A stretch of DNA of 64,000 nt from DASVBE01 sp963770375 (lineage in GTDB: Bacteria > Actinomycetota > Actinomycetes > Streptosporangiales > Streptosporangiaceae), in the NCBI GenBank assembly GCA_963770375.1, contig CAVYPM010000019.1, forward strand, positions 1 to 64,000, in the 5' to 3' direction. Position numbers and translations under genes: made by a program. A model generated the notes under the pieces. It did not search any database and was not told the DNA's origin. It saw nothing but the letters and a program-made list of their open reading frames with translations. Shown in pieces: positions 26,601 to 36,270 of this stretch (position 1 is its first letter; each line of letters starts with the position of its first letter).

Positions 26601-29600
26601 TCAGCTCGTGGCGGCCGGCGCCTCCGTGATCTCGCTGGCGCCCTCCAGCACGGTCCCGTTGACCGGCTCGGCGGCCTGCGCATCGTCCTGGCTGGCCGGC
26701 TTGCGGCGCCGCCTGGTGGCCGTCCGCTTGGCCGCGGGCCTGGCCGCGCCGTCCGTACCGTCCGCGCTGCCTGCCTCGGCCGGGGCGTCTGCGCTCGCCG
26801 CGCCGTCCCCGCTGGCCGGTGCGTCCCCGCCCGCCGGGGCCGCCGCGCTCGCCGCTGCGTTCCCGCCCGCCGGGGCCGCCGCGTCGGCCGGAGCGGGATC
26901 CGCCACGGCCTTGCTGCTCGCGGCGTGACCGGGGATGACCACCGGCCCCACCGTGACAACCGGACCGACGGTCACGGCCGGCCGCCTGGGCTCGGGCTGG
27001 GCCGGCGGCTCAGCCGCCCTGTTCTCAGCCGCCCTGTTCTCAGCCACGCTGTTCTCAGCCACGCTGTCCTCGCCCGCCGGGAGGTCAGCGGCATCTCGCG
27101 ACGCCAAGGCGCCGGCCATCGCGGCCACCGCGTCGCGGTGCGCGCTGTCCGGCTCCTGCCCGGACCCGTTGCCGTTCCCGTTCTCCCCGGTCCCGGCCGC
27201 CTCGTCCCGGTCGCCCTTGCGGCCCCGGCCGCCGCTGCGGCTGCGGCGCCGCGAGCCCTGGCCGTCCCCGTGCCCGTTGCCGTGCCCGTCGTCGCCGCGG
27301 CCGCGGCCGCCCGGGGAGTGGTCCACCGGCTCCATCGAGATCAGCACGCCGCGCCCGTTGCAGTGCTCGCACGGCACGGAGAACGCCTCGAGCAGCCCGG
27401 ACCCGACCCGCTTCCTGGTCATCTGGACCAGGCCCAGCGACGTCACCTCGGCCACCTGGTGCTTGGTCCGGTCCCGGGCCAGGCACTCCATCAGCCGGCG
27501 CATGACCAGCTCGCGGTTGCTCTCCAGGACCATGTCGATGAAGTCGATGACGATGATGCCGCCGACGTCCCGCAGCCGCAGCTGGCGGACGATCTCCTCG
27601 GCGGCCTCCAGGTTGTTCCTGGTGACGGTCTGCTCCAGGTTGCCGCCGGAGCCGGTGAACTTGCCGGTGTTCACGTCGATGACCGTCATGGCCTCGGTCG
27701 TGTCGATGACCAGCGACCCGCCGCTGGGCAGCCAGACCTTCCGGTCCAGCGCCTTGGCCAGCTGCTCGTCGATCCGGTACGCGGCGAACACGTCCTGGTC
27801 GCCGTCCCAGCGGGTCATCCGCTCGGACAGGTGCGGCGCCACGTAGCGCACGTACTCGTCCACGATGTCCCAGTCGCCGTCGCTGGAGATGACCAGGTCG
27901 CTGAAGTCCTCGTTGAAGATGTCCCTGACCACCCGGATGGTCAGGTCCGGCTCGGAGTACAGCAGCTCGGGCGCGCTGGCCGTCTTGGTCTTGGCCTCGA
28001 TCGCCTCCCACTGCGCGGACAGCCGGGACACGTCGTGCGACAGCTCCTCCTCCGAGGCGCCCTCGGCGGCGGTGCGCACGATCACGCCGGCGTTCTCCGG
28101 CATGACCTTCTTGAGGATCTGCTTGAGCCGGGACCGCTCGGTGTCCGGCAGCTTGCGGCTGATCCCGGTCATCCCCGAGCCCGGCACGTAGACCAGGTAC
28201 CGGCCGGGCAGGCTGACCTGGCTGGTGAGCCGGGCGCCCTTGTGCCCGATCGGGTCCTTGGTGACCTGGACCACGATCGACTGGCCGGACTTCAGCGCGG
28301 ACTCGATCCGCTTGGACTCGCCCTCCAGGCCGCTGGCGTCGAAGTTCACCTCGCCCGCGTACAGCACGGCGTTGCGGCCCTTGCCGATGTCGACGAACGC
28401 GGCCTCCATCGACGGCAGCACGTTCTGCACCTTGCCGAGGTACACGTTGCCGACGTAGGACTGGTGGCTGGCCCGGTCCACGTAGTGCTCGACGAGCACG
28501 CCGTCTTCCAGCACCGCGATCTGGGTGCGGTCGTCGTGCTGGCGGACCACCATGACCCGGTCCACGGCCTCGCGCCGGGCCAGGAACTCCGACTCGGTGA
28601 TGATCGGCGGGCGGCGCCGGCCGGACTCGCGGCCCTCGCGCCGCCGCTGCCGCTTGGCCTCCAGCCGGGTGGACCCGCGGATCGACTTGACGTCGCCCGA
28701 CGCCGCGCCGTCCGCGGCCCGGGCGGCGCGCACGTGGGTCACCGTGTTCGGCGGGTCGTCACTGCTCTGCGTGCCGTCCGCGTCCGCGGACCCGCTGCGG
28801 CGGCGGCGCCGGCGCCGGCGGCCGCTCGGCGACGACTCGTCGCCGTCGCCCCCGGCTGCGCCGTCCTCGTCACCGTCGGCGGCCGGCCCGTCGCCGGAGT
28901 CCGCCCCGGTCTCGCCGTCCGCGTCCGCGGCCGGGCTGGCCTGGGCGCTGGTGTCCTCGCCGTCCCGGCTCGCGGTGTCGTCGCCGCCCCCGCCGCTGCC
29001 CTTGCCGCGGCGGCGGCGCCGGCTGCGCGAGCTGCCCGGCTCGCCGTCACCATCCTCGCCGTCGGCGGAACCGGACCGCGGCGCGCTGTCCGCCCGGTCT
29101 CCCCGGTCCGCACGGTCTCCCCGGTCGGCACGGTCGCTCCGGTCGGCCCGCTCGGACCGGTCCGCGCCGTCCTCGCCGCCGGACGCCGGCGCGGCCTTGC
29201 GGGCCGGAGCCGGGGCGGCCGCCAGGTCGGGCGCCTGGAAGATCACCACCGGGGCCTGGAAGGCGGCGACGGGCACGGCGGCCGGCGGCCCGGCCGCGGC
29301 GGGTGGCTCGGGCGCGGGCATGGCCGGCGGCATGACCACCGGCGGCACGCTCCGGGCCGTACGGGCGCGGCGGCCGGAACCGCCGGAACCAGTGGCCGGC
29401 GCACCGCCCGCAGGCGGCTCGCTGCCGGCCCCGGACGCGCCGGAGCCAGCCGCGTTCTCAGCCGGCCGGCCGGCAGGCACGGAGGCGGCCGGTGCCGTCC
29501 CGCTGTCCGCCGGGCTGTCCCCGGAATCCCCTGTCGCGGCGGCCGACTTGCTCACCGCACGCCGGGCTCGCCGGAGCAGCCTGCGGCCGCCGCCAGCGGG

Positions 29601-29702
29601 TTCCCCGGCCGGAGCCGGGGTCGTTTCTGCTAGTGCACCGGACTGGCCGGCTGCGCCGGCCTCGGTCGGGGCGTTTCTATCGTTGGGCTCGGTCTCGAGC
29701 AT
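26601..29702 (-). CDS. rng: Ribonuclease E/G with long disordered arms
   Basis: An endoribonuclease for mRNA turnover and rRNA/tRNA maturation, 1033 residues. The catalytic core occupies roughly residues 370-800: S1 domain YVGNVYLGKVQNVLPSMEAA, first metal Asp in VIDVNTGKFTGSGGNLEQTV, second in GGIIVIDFIDM, and the zinc-link PCEHCNGRG. Flanking arms are low-complexity: an N-terminal Asp/Arg/Gly/Ser-rich arm with RADR/GDR-type repeats and arginine clusters, and a C-terminal Ala/Pro arm with repeated five-residue SVAEN/RAAEN units. Such arms bind RNA and degradosome partners in actinobacteria. The core is intact with no frameshift. Confidence 0.93.
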   Translation of the reverse strand: MLETEPNDRNAPTEAGAAGQSGALAETTPAPAGEPAGGGRRLLRRARRAVSKSAAATGDSGDSPADSGTAPAASVPAGRPAENAAGSGASGAGSEPPAGGAPATGSGGSGRRARTARSVPPVVMPPAMPAPEPPAAAGPPAAVPVAAFQAPVVIFQAPDLAAAPAPARKAAPASGGEDGADRSERADRSDRADRGDRADRGDRADSAPRSGSADGEDGDGEPGSSRSRRRRRGKGSGGGGDDTASRDGEDTSAQASPAADADGETGADSGDGPAADGDEDGAAGGDGDESSPSGRRRRRRRRSGSADADGTQSSDDPPNTVTHVRAARAADGAASGDVKSIRGSTRLEAKRQRRREGRESGRRRPPIITESEFLARREAVDRVMVVRQHDDRTQIAVLEDGVLVEHYVDRASHQSYVGNVYLGKVQNVLPSMEAAFVDIGKGRNAVLYAGEVNFDASGLEGESKRIESALKSGQSIVVQVTKDPIGHKGARLTSQVSLPGRYLVYVPGSGMTGISRKLPDTERSRLKQILKKVMPENAGVIVRTAAEGASEEELSHDVSRLSAQWEAIEAKTKTASAPELLYSEPDLTIRVVRDIFNEDFSDLVISSDGDWDIVDEYVRYVAPHLSERMTRWDGDQDVFAAYRIDEQLAKALDRKVWLPSGGSLVIDTTEAMTVIDVNTGKFTGSGGNLEQTVTRNNLEAAEEIVRQLRLRDVGGIIVIDFIDMVLESNRELVMRRLMECLARDRTKHQVAEVTSLGLVQMTRKRVGSGLLEAFSVPCEHCNGRGVLISMEPVDHSPGGRGRGDDGHGNGHGDGQGSRRRSRSGGRGRKGDRDEAAGTGENGNGNGSGQEPDSAHRDAVAAMAGALASRDAADLPAGEDSVAENSVAENRAAENRAAEPPAQPEPRRPAVTVGPVVTVGPVVIPGHAASSKAVADPAPADAAAPAGGNAAASAAAPAGGDAPASGDGAASADAPAEAGSADGTDGAARPAAKRTATRRRRKPASQDDAQAAEPVNGTVLEGASEITEAPAATS

Positions 29703-30664
29703 TCGGGCAATCTCCCGTCAGGCTCCCGGGCGCGCTGGTCCGTCCCCGGACCCTGCTCGCCGCGCGGGAGCTGGTCGTTCGCGCTCACTGGCGGGGCTGC
29801 CACGGGGGCCGCCTCCGCTGCCAGGCGCGCTGTCTTTTCGTTGTCCTGATCCGCGGGCGTCCGGCCGGCGTGGGCGTCGGCCTCGAGCGGGCCCTGGGCC
29901 AGCCGGGTCACCATCGCGGGTGACGACGGCACCAGGCCCGTGAGCTGCCGGAGCGCGGTCAGGATGTCATCGGGCCGGACGGCAGGGGTGGTATGCCGGA
30001 CGACCATCCGAAGTGTCGCACATGCGGCCCCGGCGGCGTCCGTGCCGCGCGGGCCAGCCTCCAGCGTGACGACTGCGGCGCGAGCGTCCATCCGCCGCAG
30101 GCCCTTGCTGGTCAGCCGCTCGACCTCGACTGAGGCGGCGGCGAGGAACTCCGCGACCGCGCTGGCTGCAGCGGCGGGAGTCACCCCGGGCACTTCGACC
30201 TCCCACCGGGAGGCCTCGAGCCGCAGGGCGCCGAGGCGCCCGGCGGGCGGTGCGCCGGAGCCGGGCGCCTGCGCCCGTCCCGGGTCCTGCTCGCGGCCGA
30301 CCGGCCCCGGGAGCGGGGCGTCGGCCAGGTCAAAAACGTCCACTACATCGATCCCCGCGGGTAGCGCAGCGCCGAGCCGGCTCCGCACCTGCGCGGCGTC
30401 CCACGGCTCGGTAAGGGCGAGTTCGAGGTACTCGGCCTCGCTCGCAGTTCCCGTCGGCGCTCCCCCTACATAAGAAATTCGCAGGTGCGGCGAAAAACCA
30501 GCCGAGTAGGCGATGGGCAATTGCGCCCTTCTGACCCCCCGCTCAACCACCCGAGCGGTATCCCGGTGACTCGCAAACCGCATCCTGCCTCTTTTAGCGT
30601 ACCGGATGACGAGTCTCTGGGCGACAGGCGCGGGGGGCGGCCCAGTAGGGACCTGGCGGGTCAT
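29630..30664 (-). CDS. TIGR03936 family radical-SAM-associated protein (DUF2344)
   Basis: Recognised by RLVIRYAKRGRMRFASHRDT, RAQLPIAYSAGFSPHLRISY and a C-terminal MRMVVRHT-like strand. This protein is nearly always encoded directly after the TIGR03960 radical-SAM protein; a role in tRNA or RNA modification is proposed for the pair but not proven. The ATG at 30664 overlaps the TIGR03960 stop (ATGA), indicating coupling. The last 60-70 codons are Pro/Ala-rich and overlap the first part of rng by 73 bases in another frame, so the true stop might be earlier. Confidence 0.85.
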   Translation of the reverse strand: MTRQVPTGPPPAPVAQRLVIRYAKRGRMRFASHRDTARVVERGVRRAQLPIAYSAGFSPHLRISYVGGAPTGTASEAEYLELALTEPWDAAQVRSRLGAALPAGIDVVDVFDLADAPLPGPVGREQDPGRAQAPGSGAPPAGRLGALRLEASRWEVEVPGVTPAAAASAVAEFLAAASVEVERLTSKGLRRMDARAAVVTLEAGPRGTDAAGAACATLRMVVRHTTPAVRPDDILTALRQLTGLVPSSPAMVTRLAQGPLEADAHAGRTPADQDNEKTARLAAEAAPVAAPPVSANDQLPRGEQGPGTDQRAREPDGRLPECSRPSPTIETPRPRPAQPASPVH

Positions 30665-32607
30665 TGCGGCCCGCTTCGCACAATTTCCAGCGGCAGCAGC
30701 TTCACCCCGCTGGGGCCGGTCTCGATCTCGGTGCCCATCGCCGGGCAGACCCCGCACTCGAAGCACGGCGTCCACCGGCAGTCGTCGACCTCGGCCGCGC
30801 CGGCCGGGTCGATCGCGTCCTGCCAGTCCTGCCAGAGCCAGTCCCGGTCGAGACCGGAGTCCAGGTGATCCCAGGGCAGGATCTCGTCGTAGCCGCGTTC
30901 CCTGGTGGTGTACCAGTCCAGGTCCACGCCGGTCCCGGCCAGCGCGTCCGCGGCGCAGCGCACCCACCGGTCGTAGGAGAAGTACTCGCTCCAGCCGTCG
31001 AACCGGCCGCCGTCCTGCCAGACGGCCCGGATCACCGCGCCGACCCGGCGGTCGCCGCGGGACAGCAGGCCCTCGACCATGGACGGGCGTCCGTCGTGGT
31101 AGCGGAACCCGATGGCCCTGCCGTAGGACCGGTCCGCGCGCAGTTCCGCGCCGAGCGCGCGGAGCCGGGCGTCCACGGTCTCGTGGCCGCACTGCGCGGC
31201 CCACTGGAACGGGGTGTGCGGCTTGGGGACGAACCCGCCGATGGACACCGTGCAGCGGATGTCACCCCGGCCGGTGGCCTTGCGGCCGGCCTGGATGACC
31301 CGGCGCGCGACCCGGGCGATGGCCAGGACGTCCTCGTCGGTCTCGGTCGGCAGCCCGCACATGAAGTACAGCTTGACCTGCCGCCAGCCGTTCGCGTACG
31401 CCGTGCGCACGGTCTCGATCAGGTCGTCCTCGGTGACCATCTTGTTGATCACCTTGCGGATCCGGTCGGTGCCGCCTTCCGGCGCGAACGTCAGCCCGGA
31501 CCGCCGCCCGTTCCGGCTCAGCTCGTTGGCCAGCGTCACGTTGAAGGCGTCGACCCGGGTGGACGGCAGCGACAGGCTGGTGTTCGTGCCCTCGTACTGG
31601 TCGGCCAGCCCGGTGGCGATCTCGTTGATCTCGCTGTGGTCGGCGCTGGACAGCGACAGCAGGCCGACCTCGCCGAACCCGCTGGCGGCCAGCCCGCGGC
31701 CGACCATGTCGCTGATCGTGGTGATGGACCGCTCGCGGACCGGCCGGGTGATCATCCCGGCCTGGCAGAACCGGCAGCCGCGGGTGCAGCCGCGGAAGAT
31801 CTCCACGCTGTACCGCTCATGCACGGTCTCCGCCACCGGCACCAGCGGCTTCGCCGGGTACGGCCACGAGTCCAGATCGCTGACCGTGTGCTTGGCCACC
31901 GCCCTGGGCACCCCGGGCCGGTTCGGTGCGACCCGCCCGATGGTCCCGTCCGCCCGGTAGCTGACGTCGTAGAAACGGGGCACGTAGACGCCGCCGCGGG
32001 TGGCCAGGGCCAGCAGCAGGCCGTCGCGGCCGCCGGGCCGCCCGGCCGCCTTCCACTCCCGGACCAGGCTGGTGATGGCCAGCACGGCCTGCTCGCCGTC
32101 GCCGAGCACGGCCCCGTCGATGAAGTCGGCGATCGGCTCGGGGTTGAACGCGGCGTGCCCGCCGGCCAGCACCACCGGGTGGCTGGTGTCCCGGTCCGCC
32201 GCGTCCAGCGGGATCCCGGCCAGGTCCAGCGCGGTCAGCAGGTTGGTATAGCCGAGTTCGGTGGCGAAGCTAACGCCGAAGAGGTCGAACGCGCCGACCG
32301 GGCGGTGCGAGTCCACGGTGAACTGCGGCACCCGGTGCTCGCGCATCAGCGCCTCGAGGTCCTCCCACACGCTGTAGGTGCGCTCGGCGAGCACGCCATC
32401 CTGCTCGTTCAGCACCTCGTAGAGGATCTGGATGCCCTGGTTGGGCAGGCCGACCTCGTACGCGTCGGGGTACATCAGGGCCCACCGGACGTCGGCCGCG
32501 TCCCAGTCCTTGATCACGGAGTTCAGTTCGCCGCCGACATACTGGACCGGCTTCCGCACCAGGGGAAGCAGCGGCTCCAGCCGGCTGTACACCGAGTCAG
32601 CAGACAT
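30661..32607 (-). CDS. TIGR03960 family B12-binding-domain radical SAM protein
   Basis: This 648-residue protein has an N-terminal cobalamin-binding-like region (ALMYPDAYEVGLPNQGIQIL) and a radical SAM domain with the 4Fe-4S motif FRGCTRGCRFCQAGMI at about residues 260-275. It continues with LTFAPEGGTDRIRKVINK and a C-terminal cysteine cluster (RWTPCFECGVCPAMGTEIET). It works with the adjacent TIGR03936 protein. The ATG at 32607 begins MSADSVYSRLEPLLPLVRKP, the usual N-terminus. The same frame is open far upstream through unrelated genes, which has no meaning here. Confidence 0.92.
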   Translation of the reverse strand: MSADSVYSRLEPLLPLVRKPVQYVGGELNSVIKDWDAADVRWALMYPDAYEVGLPNQGIQILYEVLNEQDGVLAERTYSVWEDLEALMREHRVPQFTVDSHRPVGAFDLFGVSFATELGYTNLLTALDLAGIPLDAADRDTSHPVVLAGGHAAFNPEPIADFIDGAVLGDGEQAVLAITSLVREWKAAGRPGGRDGLLLALATRGGVYVPRFYDVSYRADGTIGRVAPNRPGVPRAVAKHTVSDLDSWPYPAKPLVPVAETVHERYSVEIFRGCTRGCRFCQAGMITRPVRERSITTISDMVGRGLAASGFGEVGLLSLSSADHSEINEIATGLADQYEGTNTSLSLPSTRVDAFNVTLANELSRNGRRSGLTFAPEGGTDRIRKVINKMVTEDDLIETVRTAYANGWRQVKLYFMCGLPTETDEDVLAIARVARRVIQAGRKATGRGDIRCTVSIGGFVPKPHTPFQWAAQCGHETVDARLRALGAELRADRSYGRAIGFRYHDGRPSMVEGLLSRGDRRVGAVIRAVWQDGGRFDGWSEYFSYDRWVRCAADALAGTGVDLDWYTTRERGYDEILPWDHLDSGLDRDWLWQDWQDAIDPAGAAEVDDCRWTPCFECGVCPAMGTEIETGPSGVKLLPLEIVRSGPQ

Positions 32608-32640
32608 GCCCTTAGGGTACTGGCTGCCGAAGGCAGCCCG

Positions 32641-32786
32641 GCGAGCCGCACGGCGGAGCCGGCCAGCGAGCGCAGCGCCGCGGCGCTGTTTTCCTGACGA
32701 GCGATGAGGCGCGACGAAGGAGCGCCGAGGGAGCGAGGAGGGAAGGCAGCGCTCATGGCGGCCCTGCGCTCGCCAGCTAACACAGC
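32641..32786. repeat. Dispersed repeat, copy 1 (after rodA)
   Basis: About 140 bases shared with 49370-49514 (same orientation) and, more diverged, with 34105-34245 (opposite orientation). The most conserved stretch runs from GCGCTGTTTTCCTGACGAGC through GCGACGAAGGAGCGCC to GGAGGGAAGGCAGCGCTCAT. It fills the space between the rodA stop and the TIGR03960 start, so on the minus strand it would form the rodA 3' untranslated region. No protein-coding capacity is supported. Confidence 0.85.
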
Positions 32787-34073
32787 TCAGACGAACCTTG
32801 GCGGGCGCCAGCGCACGGCCATCAGCATGCCGATGGCGATCATGTCGGCGAACATGGAGCTGCCGCCGTAGGAGACGAAGGGCAGCGGCAGGCCGGTGAC
32901 CGGCATGATGCCCAGTGTCATCCCGATGTTCACGAAGGCCTGCACGGCGAACCAGACCGCGACCCCGCCGGCTACCAGCGTGCCGAACGGCTCCTCGGCA
33001 CGGGCCGCGATCCGCAGCGCGCGCAGGATGACCAGCGCGAGCAGGGCGATGATGATCGCCGTCCCGGCGAAACCGAGTTCCTCCCCGGCGACCGAGAAGA
33101 TGAAGTCCGTGTGCTGCTCGGGGACGAAGTTGCCGGCCGTCAGCGGGCCGTGGAACAGCCCGTGGCCGAGCAGCCCGCCCGAGCCGATCGCGATCTTGGA
33201 CTGGGCGGCGCTGTACCCGGTGCCCTGCGGGTCCGCGGACGGGTTGAGGAACGAGGTCAGCCGGCCCAGCTGGTAGGCCTTGAGCAGGTGCAGCTGGAGC
33301 GCGGCCACCGCGGCCAGCGCGCCCGCCGCGGTCAGCCCGGCGAGCCAGCTCAGCCGGATCCCGGACAGCGCGAGCAGGCCCAGGACCAGGGCCAGCATCA
33401 GCACGATCACGCCCAGGTCGGGCTGCGCGGCGACGAGCGCGAGCGGGATCGCGGCGAAGCCCAGCGCGGCCGCCACCGCGCGCAGCGGCGGGCCGCCCCG
33501 GGCGCGGTCCAGGGCGGCGACCGGGTCCGACCGCGGGCCGGACCCGAGGATCATCGCGAGCACGCCGATGATCCCGATCTTGGCGTACTCGGACGGCTCG
33601 AGCTGGAAGCCGCCGGGCAGCGCGATCCACGACCGGGCACCGTTGACCGTGCTGCCGGCCGGGGTGAGCACCAGGAGCAGGCCCAGGGTGGACGCGACCG
33701 CGGCGGTCACCGCGACGGCCCGCACCCGGGGATAGCCAGCCCAGGCGACGGCCAGCATCAGCACCATGCCGATGCCCAGGTTCAGCAGCTGCTTCTTGAG
33801 ATACCCGTACGGGTCGCCGCCGGCGGCACGCAGCCCGGGCTGGGTCGCCGACCAGACCAGCAGGGTGCCCATCAGGCCCAGCGACAGCACCGCGGCAAGC
33901 AGCACCCAGTCCAGGTGGCGCAGCTGCGAGTCCCGGCCGAACACGGTGCGCAGCCAGCCGCGCCCTGGCCCGGCGGCCAGACGTGGCACGGGGAACGGCC
34001 CGGACGGCGACTTGCTGCCGATCAGCGGCGGGCGGGCTATCAGGCCGCGCCCTGACGGCCGGGACTGGCTCAT
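32787..34073 (-). CDS. rodA: RodA, SEDS-family peptidoglycan glycosyltransferase
   Basis: An integral membrane polymerase that builds glycan strands with PBP2 during wall elongation. It has 428 residues and about ten hydrophobic segments. SEDS signatures are FLNPSADPQGTGYSAAQSKI, GSGGLLGHGL, FVPEQHTDFIFSVAGEELGF and the C-terminal PVTGLPLPFVSYGGSSM. The N-terminal 45 residues form a Pro/Gly/Arg-rich cytoplasmic extension. The ATG at 34073 overlaps the presumed mrdA stop (ATGA). Repeat copy 1 begins directly after its stop. Confidence 0.95.
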   Translation of the reverse strand: MSQSRPSGRGLIARPPLIGSKSPSGPFPVPRLAAGPGRGWLRTVFGRDSQLRHLDWVLLAAVLSLGLMGTLLVWSATQPGLRAAGGDPYGYLKKQLLNLGIGMVLMLAVAWAGYPRVRAVAVTAAVASTLGLLLVLTPAGSTVNGARSWIALPGGFQLEPSEYAKIGIIGVLAMILGSGPRSDPVAALDRARGGPPLRAVAAALGFAAIPLALVAAQPDLGVIVLMLALVLGLLALSGIRLSWLAGLTAAGALAAVAALQLHLLKAYQLGRLTSFLNPSADPQGTGYSAAQSKIAIGSGGLLGHGLFHGPLTAGNFVPEQHTDFIFSVAGEELGFAGTAIIIALLALVILRALRIAARAEEPFGTLVAGGVAVWFAVQAFVNIGMTLGIMPVTGLPLPFVSYGGSSMFADMIAIGMLMAVRWRPPRFV

Positions 34074-36270
34074 CCCGTTCCCCCCGTCCCCAGGCTGTGC
34101 TTTCTGGCTCGCTCCGGTCCGCTGGGAGGCGCTGCCTTCCCTCCTCGCTCCTTCGGCGCTCCTTCGTCGCGCCGGCGTCGCTCGTCGGGAAAACAGCGCC
34201 GGCGGTATCTACGCTCGCTCTGCCGGCTTCGCCGGCCGGGAGGTTCTCACCGACGTGCGGGACCGGTGGCAGCTTGCCGTGCGGCACGGCGGCCTTGTGG
34301 CCTTCCAGGCCGTAGATGCCGTCCCAGATCTGCCGGACCGCGGGCGCGGACACGTCCGCGCCGTAGCCGGAGTTCGGGATCATCATGACGACCACGTACT
34401 TCGGGTGGTTCAGCGGCGCGAACGAGGCGAACACCGAGGTCGCCAGCTTGCCCTGGACCTGGGCGGTGCCGGTCTTGCCGGCCACCTTGAGCTTGCCGAA
34501 CGGGAACCCGGCGAACGCTGGCGCGGCGGTGCCCTGGGTGGGCACGTCGCCGAGCGCGGCCCGGATGTAGGCCAGCGTGGACTTGGCCACCGGCAGGTGC
34601 CCGGCCACTGGCGGGGTGATCCTCCGGACCACCTTGCCGGACGGGCTGACCAGCGCCTCGCCGATCCGCGGCTCGTACAGCGTGCCGCCGTTGGCCAGCG
34701 CCACGTAGGCCCGGGCCAGCTGCAGCGGGGTGACCGTGACGTAGCCCTGGCCGATCGACGCGTTCACCGCCTGCCCGGGGGTCCAGATGTTGCCGGCGTG
34801 GCAGTCGTCGTAGTTGATCTGCTGGATGTACGTGCCGCCGGACTTGCCGTGCGAGCACCAGTAGTGCTTGTACTGCTGGTAGAAGCCGTACAGCCAGGCC
34901 CGGGTGGGGATCGAGCCCGAGCTCTCGGCGGGCAGGTCGACGCCGGTCGGCTTGCCGAAGCCCCAGCCCAGCTCCATCTTCTGCATTTTCTGCACCGGCG
35001 CCCGGGCGCTGGTCACGACGTTGGCCTGGCGGTTGTCGTGCTGCCAGATGTCGTAGGCGAGCTGGTAGAACACCGTGTCGCAGGACTCCACCAGGGCCTG
35101 GTGGAAACTGATGTCACCAGAGCTGGGGAAGTCGTTGTTGAACACCGTGCCGCCGATGGTCAGCGCGCTGGGGCAGCCGTACAGGCCGTTCAGCGGGTAG
35201 CCGGCCGCCACCGCGGCCGCGGTCGAGGTCACCTTCCAGGTCGACCCGGGCGCGTACTGGCCCTGGGTGACCCGGTTCAGGATCGGCTCGGAGTCCCGGG
35301 CCCCGAACAGCGCGGAGAACTCCTGCTTGGTGATGCCGCCGGTCCACACCGACGGGTCGTAGGTCGGGTAGCTGGCCATCGCGACCACCCGGCCGGTGGT
35401 GGTCATCACCACCGCGGCGCCGGTGGTAGCGCCGAGGTTGCCGGCCGCCTGGGTCTTGCGGATGGCGGTGGCCAGCGCGTTCTGGGTGAGCTGCTGGATC
35501 TTCGCGTTGAGGCTGGTGACCAGCGTGTCGCCGGCCACCGGTGCGGTCCGTCTGATGGTCCCGGTGACGTCGCCCGCGGCGTTGACCGAGACCTCCTGGC
35601 TGCCCGCCCGGCCGCGCAGCTCGCGGTCGTACTGCTGCTCGAGCCCGGACTGGCCGACCAGGTCGACGCCGGAGAAGCCGGTCACGGTCAGGTGCCGCTG
35701 GGCCACCTGCTGCGGGGTGATCGGCTGCAGGTAGCCCAGGGTCTGCGCGGCGGCGGTGCTGGCCGGGCTGGGGTACTGGATGACCGGCTGGACCTGCGCG
35801 GACACCCCGGGGAACGTCCGGTGGCTCTCCAGCACCTGCAGCGCGATCCGCTGCGGCACGTCCTCGGCCACCGGGATCGGCTGGTAAGGCGACCCGGCCC
35901 AGCACGGCCGGGACACCCCGGCCGTGCACAGCCGGGTCTTCTGCAGCAGCAGCTTGTCGCGCATGCCCAGCAGGCCGGCCAGCCGGCGCAGCTCGTCCTT
36001 GCCGCCGCCGGGCTGGTCGTTCACCACCGCCATGTTCACCGAAACCACCAGCGAGGACCGGTTGCGGACCAGCGGCACCCCGGTGCTGTCGGTGATCATG
36101 CCGCGCACCGGCGGCACGATGATCTTCCTGACCTGGTCCTGCCGGGCCAGGCTGACGTACGACGCGCCGGCCCGGACCTGCAGATACCAGACCCGCCCGG
36201 CCAGCACGGCCAGCAGCGAGGCAATGATCACGTGCAGCGCGATCAGGCGCCGCCGCGCCACCGGGGTCAT
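34070..36270 (-). CDS. mrdA: PBP2-type transpeptidase; 3' end unclear
   Basis: A class B penicillin-binding protein that cross-links peptidoglycan in elongation. It has one N-terminal membrane segment (RRLIALHVIIASLLAVLAGR), a dimerisation domain, and the transpeptidase domain with SxxK as STWK (in APGSTWKVTS), SxN-position SCD (VESCDTVFYQ), and KTG (AGKTGTAQV). It starts at ATG 36270, overlapping the mreD stop. After IWDGIYGLEGHKA the C-terminal coding sequence runs into dispersed repeat copy 2, and the frame then has no stop across the whole of rodA. A one-base change would bring the frame to a TGA at 34070-34072 that overlaps the rodA ATG, as at other junctions here; I use that as the end. 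Confidence 0.9.
34105..34245. repeat. Dispersed repeat, copy 2 (mrdA/rodA junction)
   Basis: The minus strand here aligns with the plus strand of copies 1 and 3 (GGCGCTGTTTTCCCGACGAG, then GCGACGAAGGAGCGCCGAAG and GAGGAGGGAAGGCAGCGCC), with more differences. It falls within the last 50-odd codons of mrdA rather than between genes. It either encodes the tail of PBP2 or has replaced it. Confidence 0.75.

Noticed and set aside
25884..29633. 1,249-codon plus-strand open frame opposite rng
   Set aside because: It is antisense to a clearly conserved RNase E/G core and its residues (Val/His/Arg/Gly-rich) show no domain; it is a shadow of codon bias.
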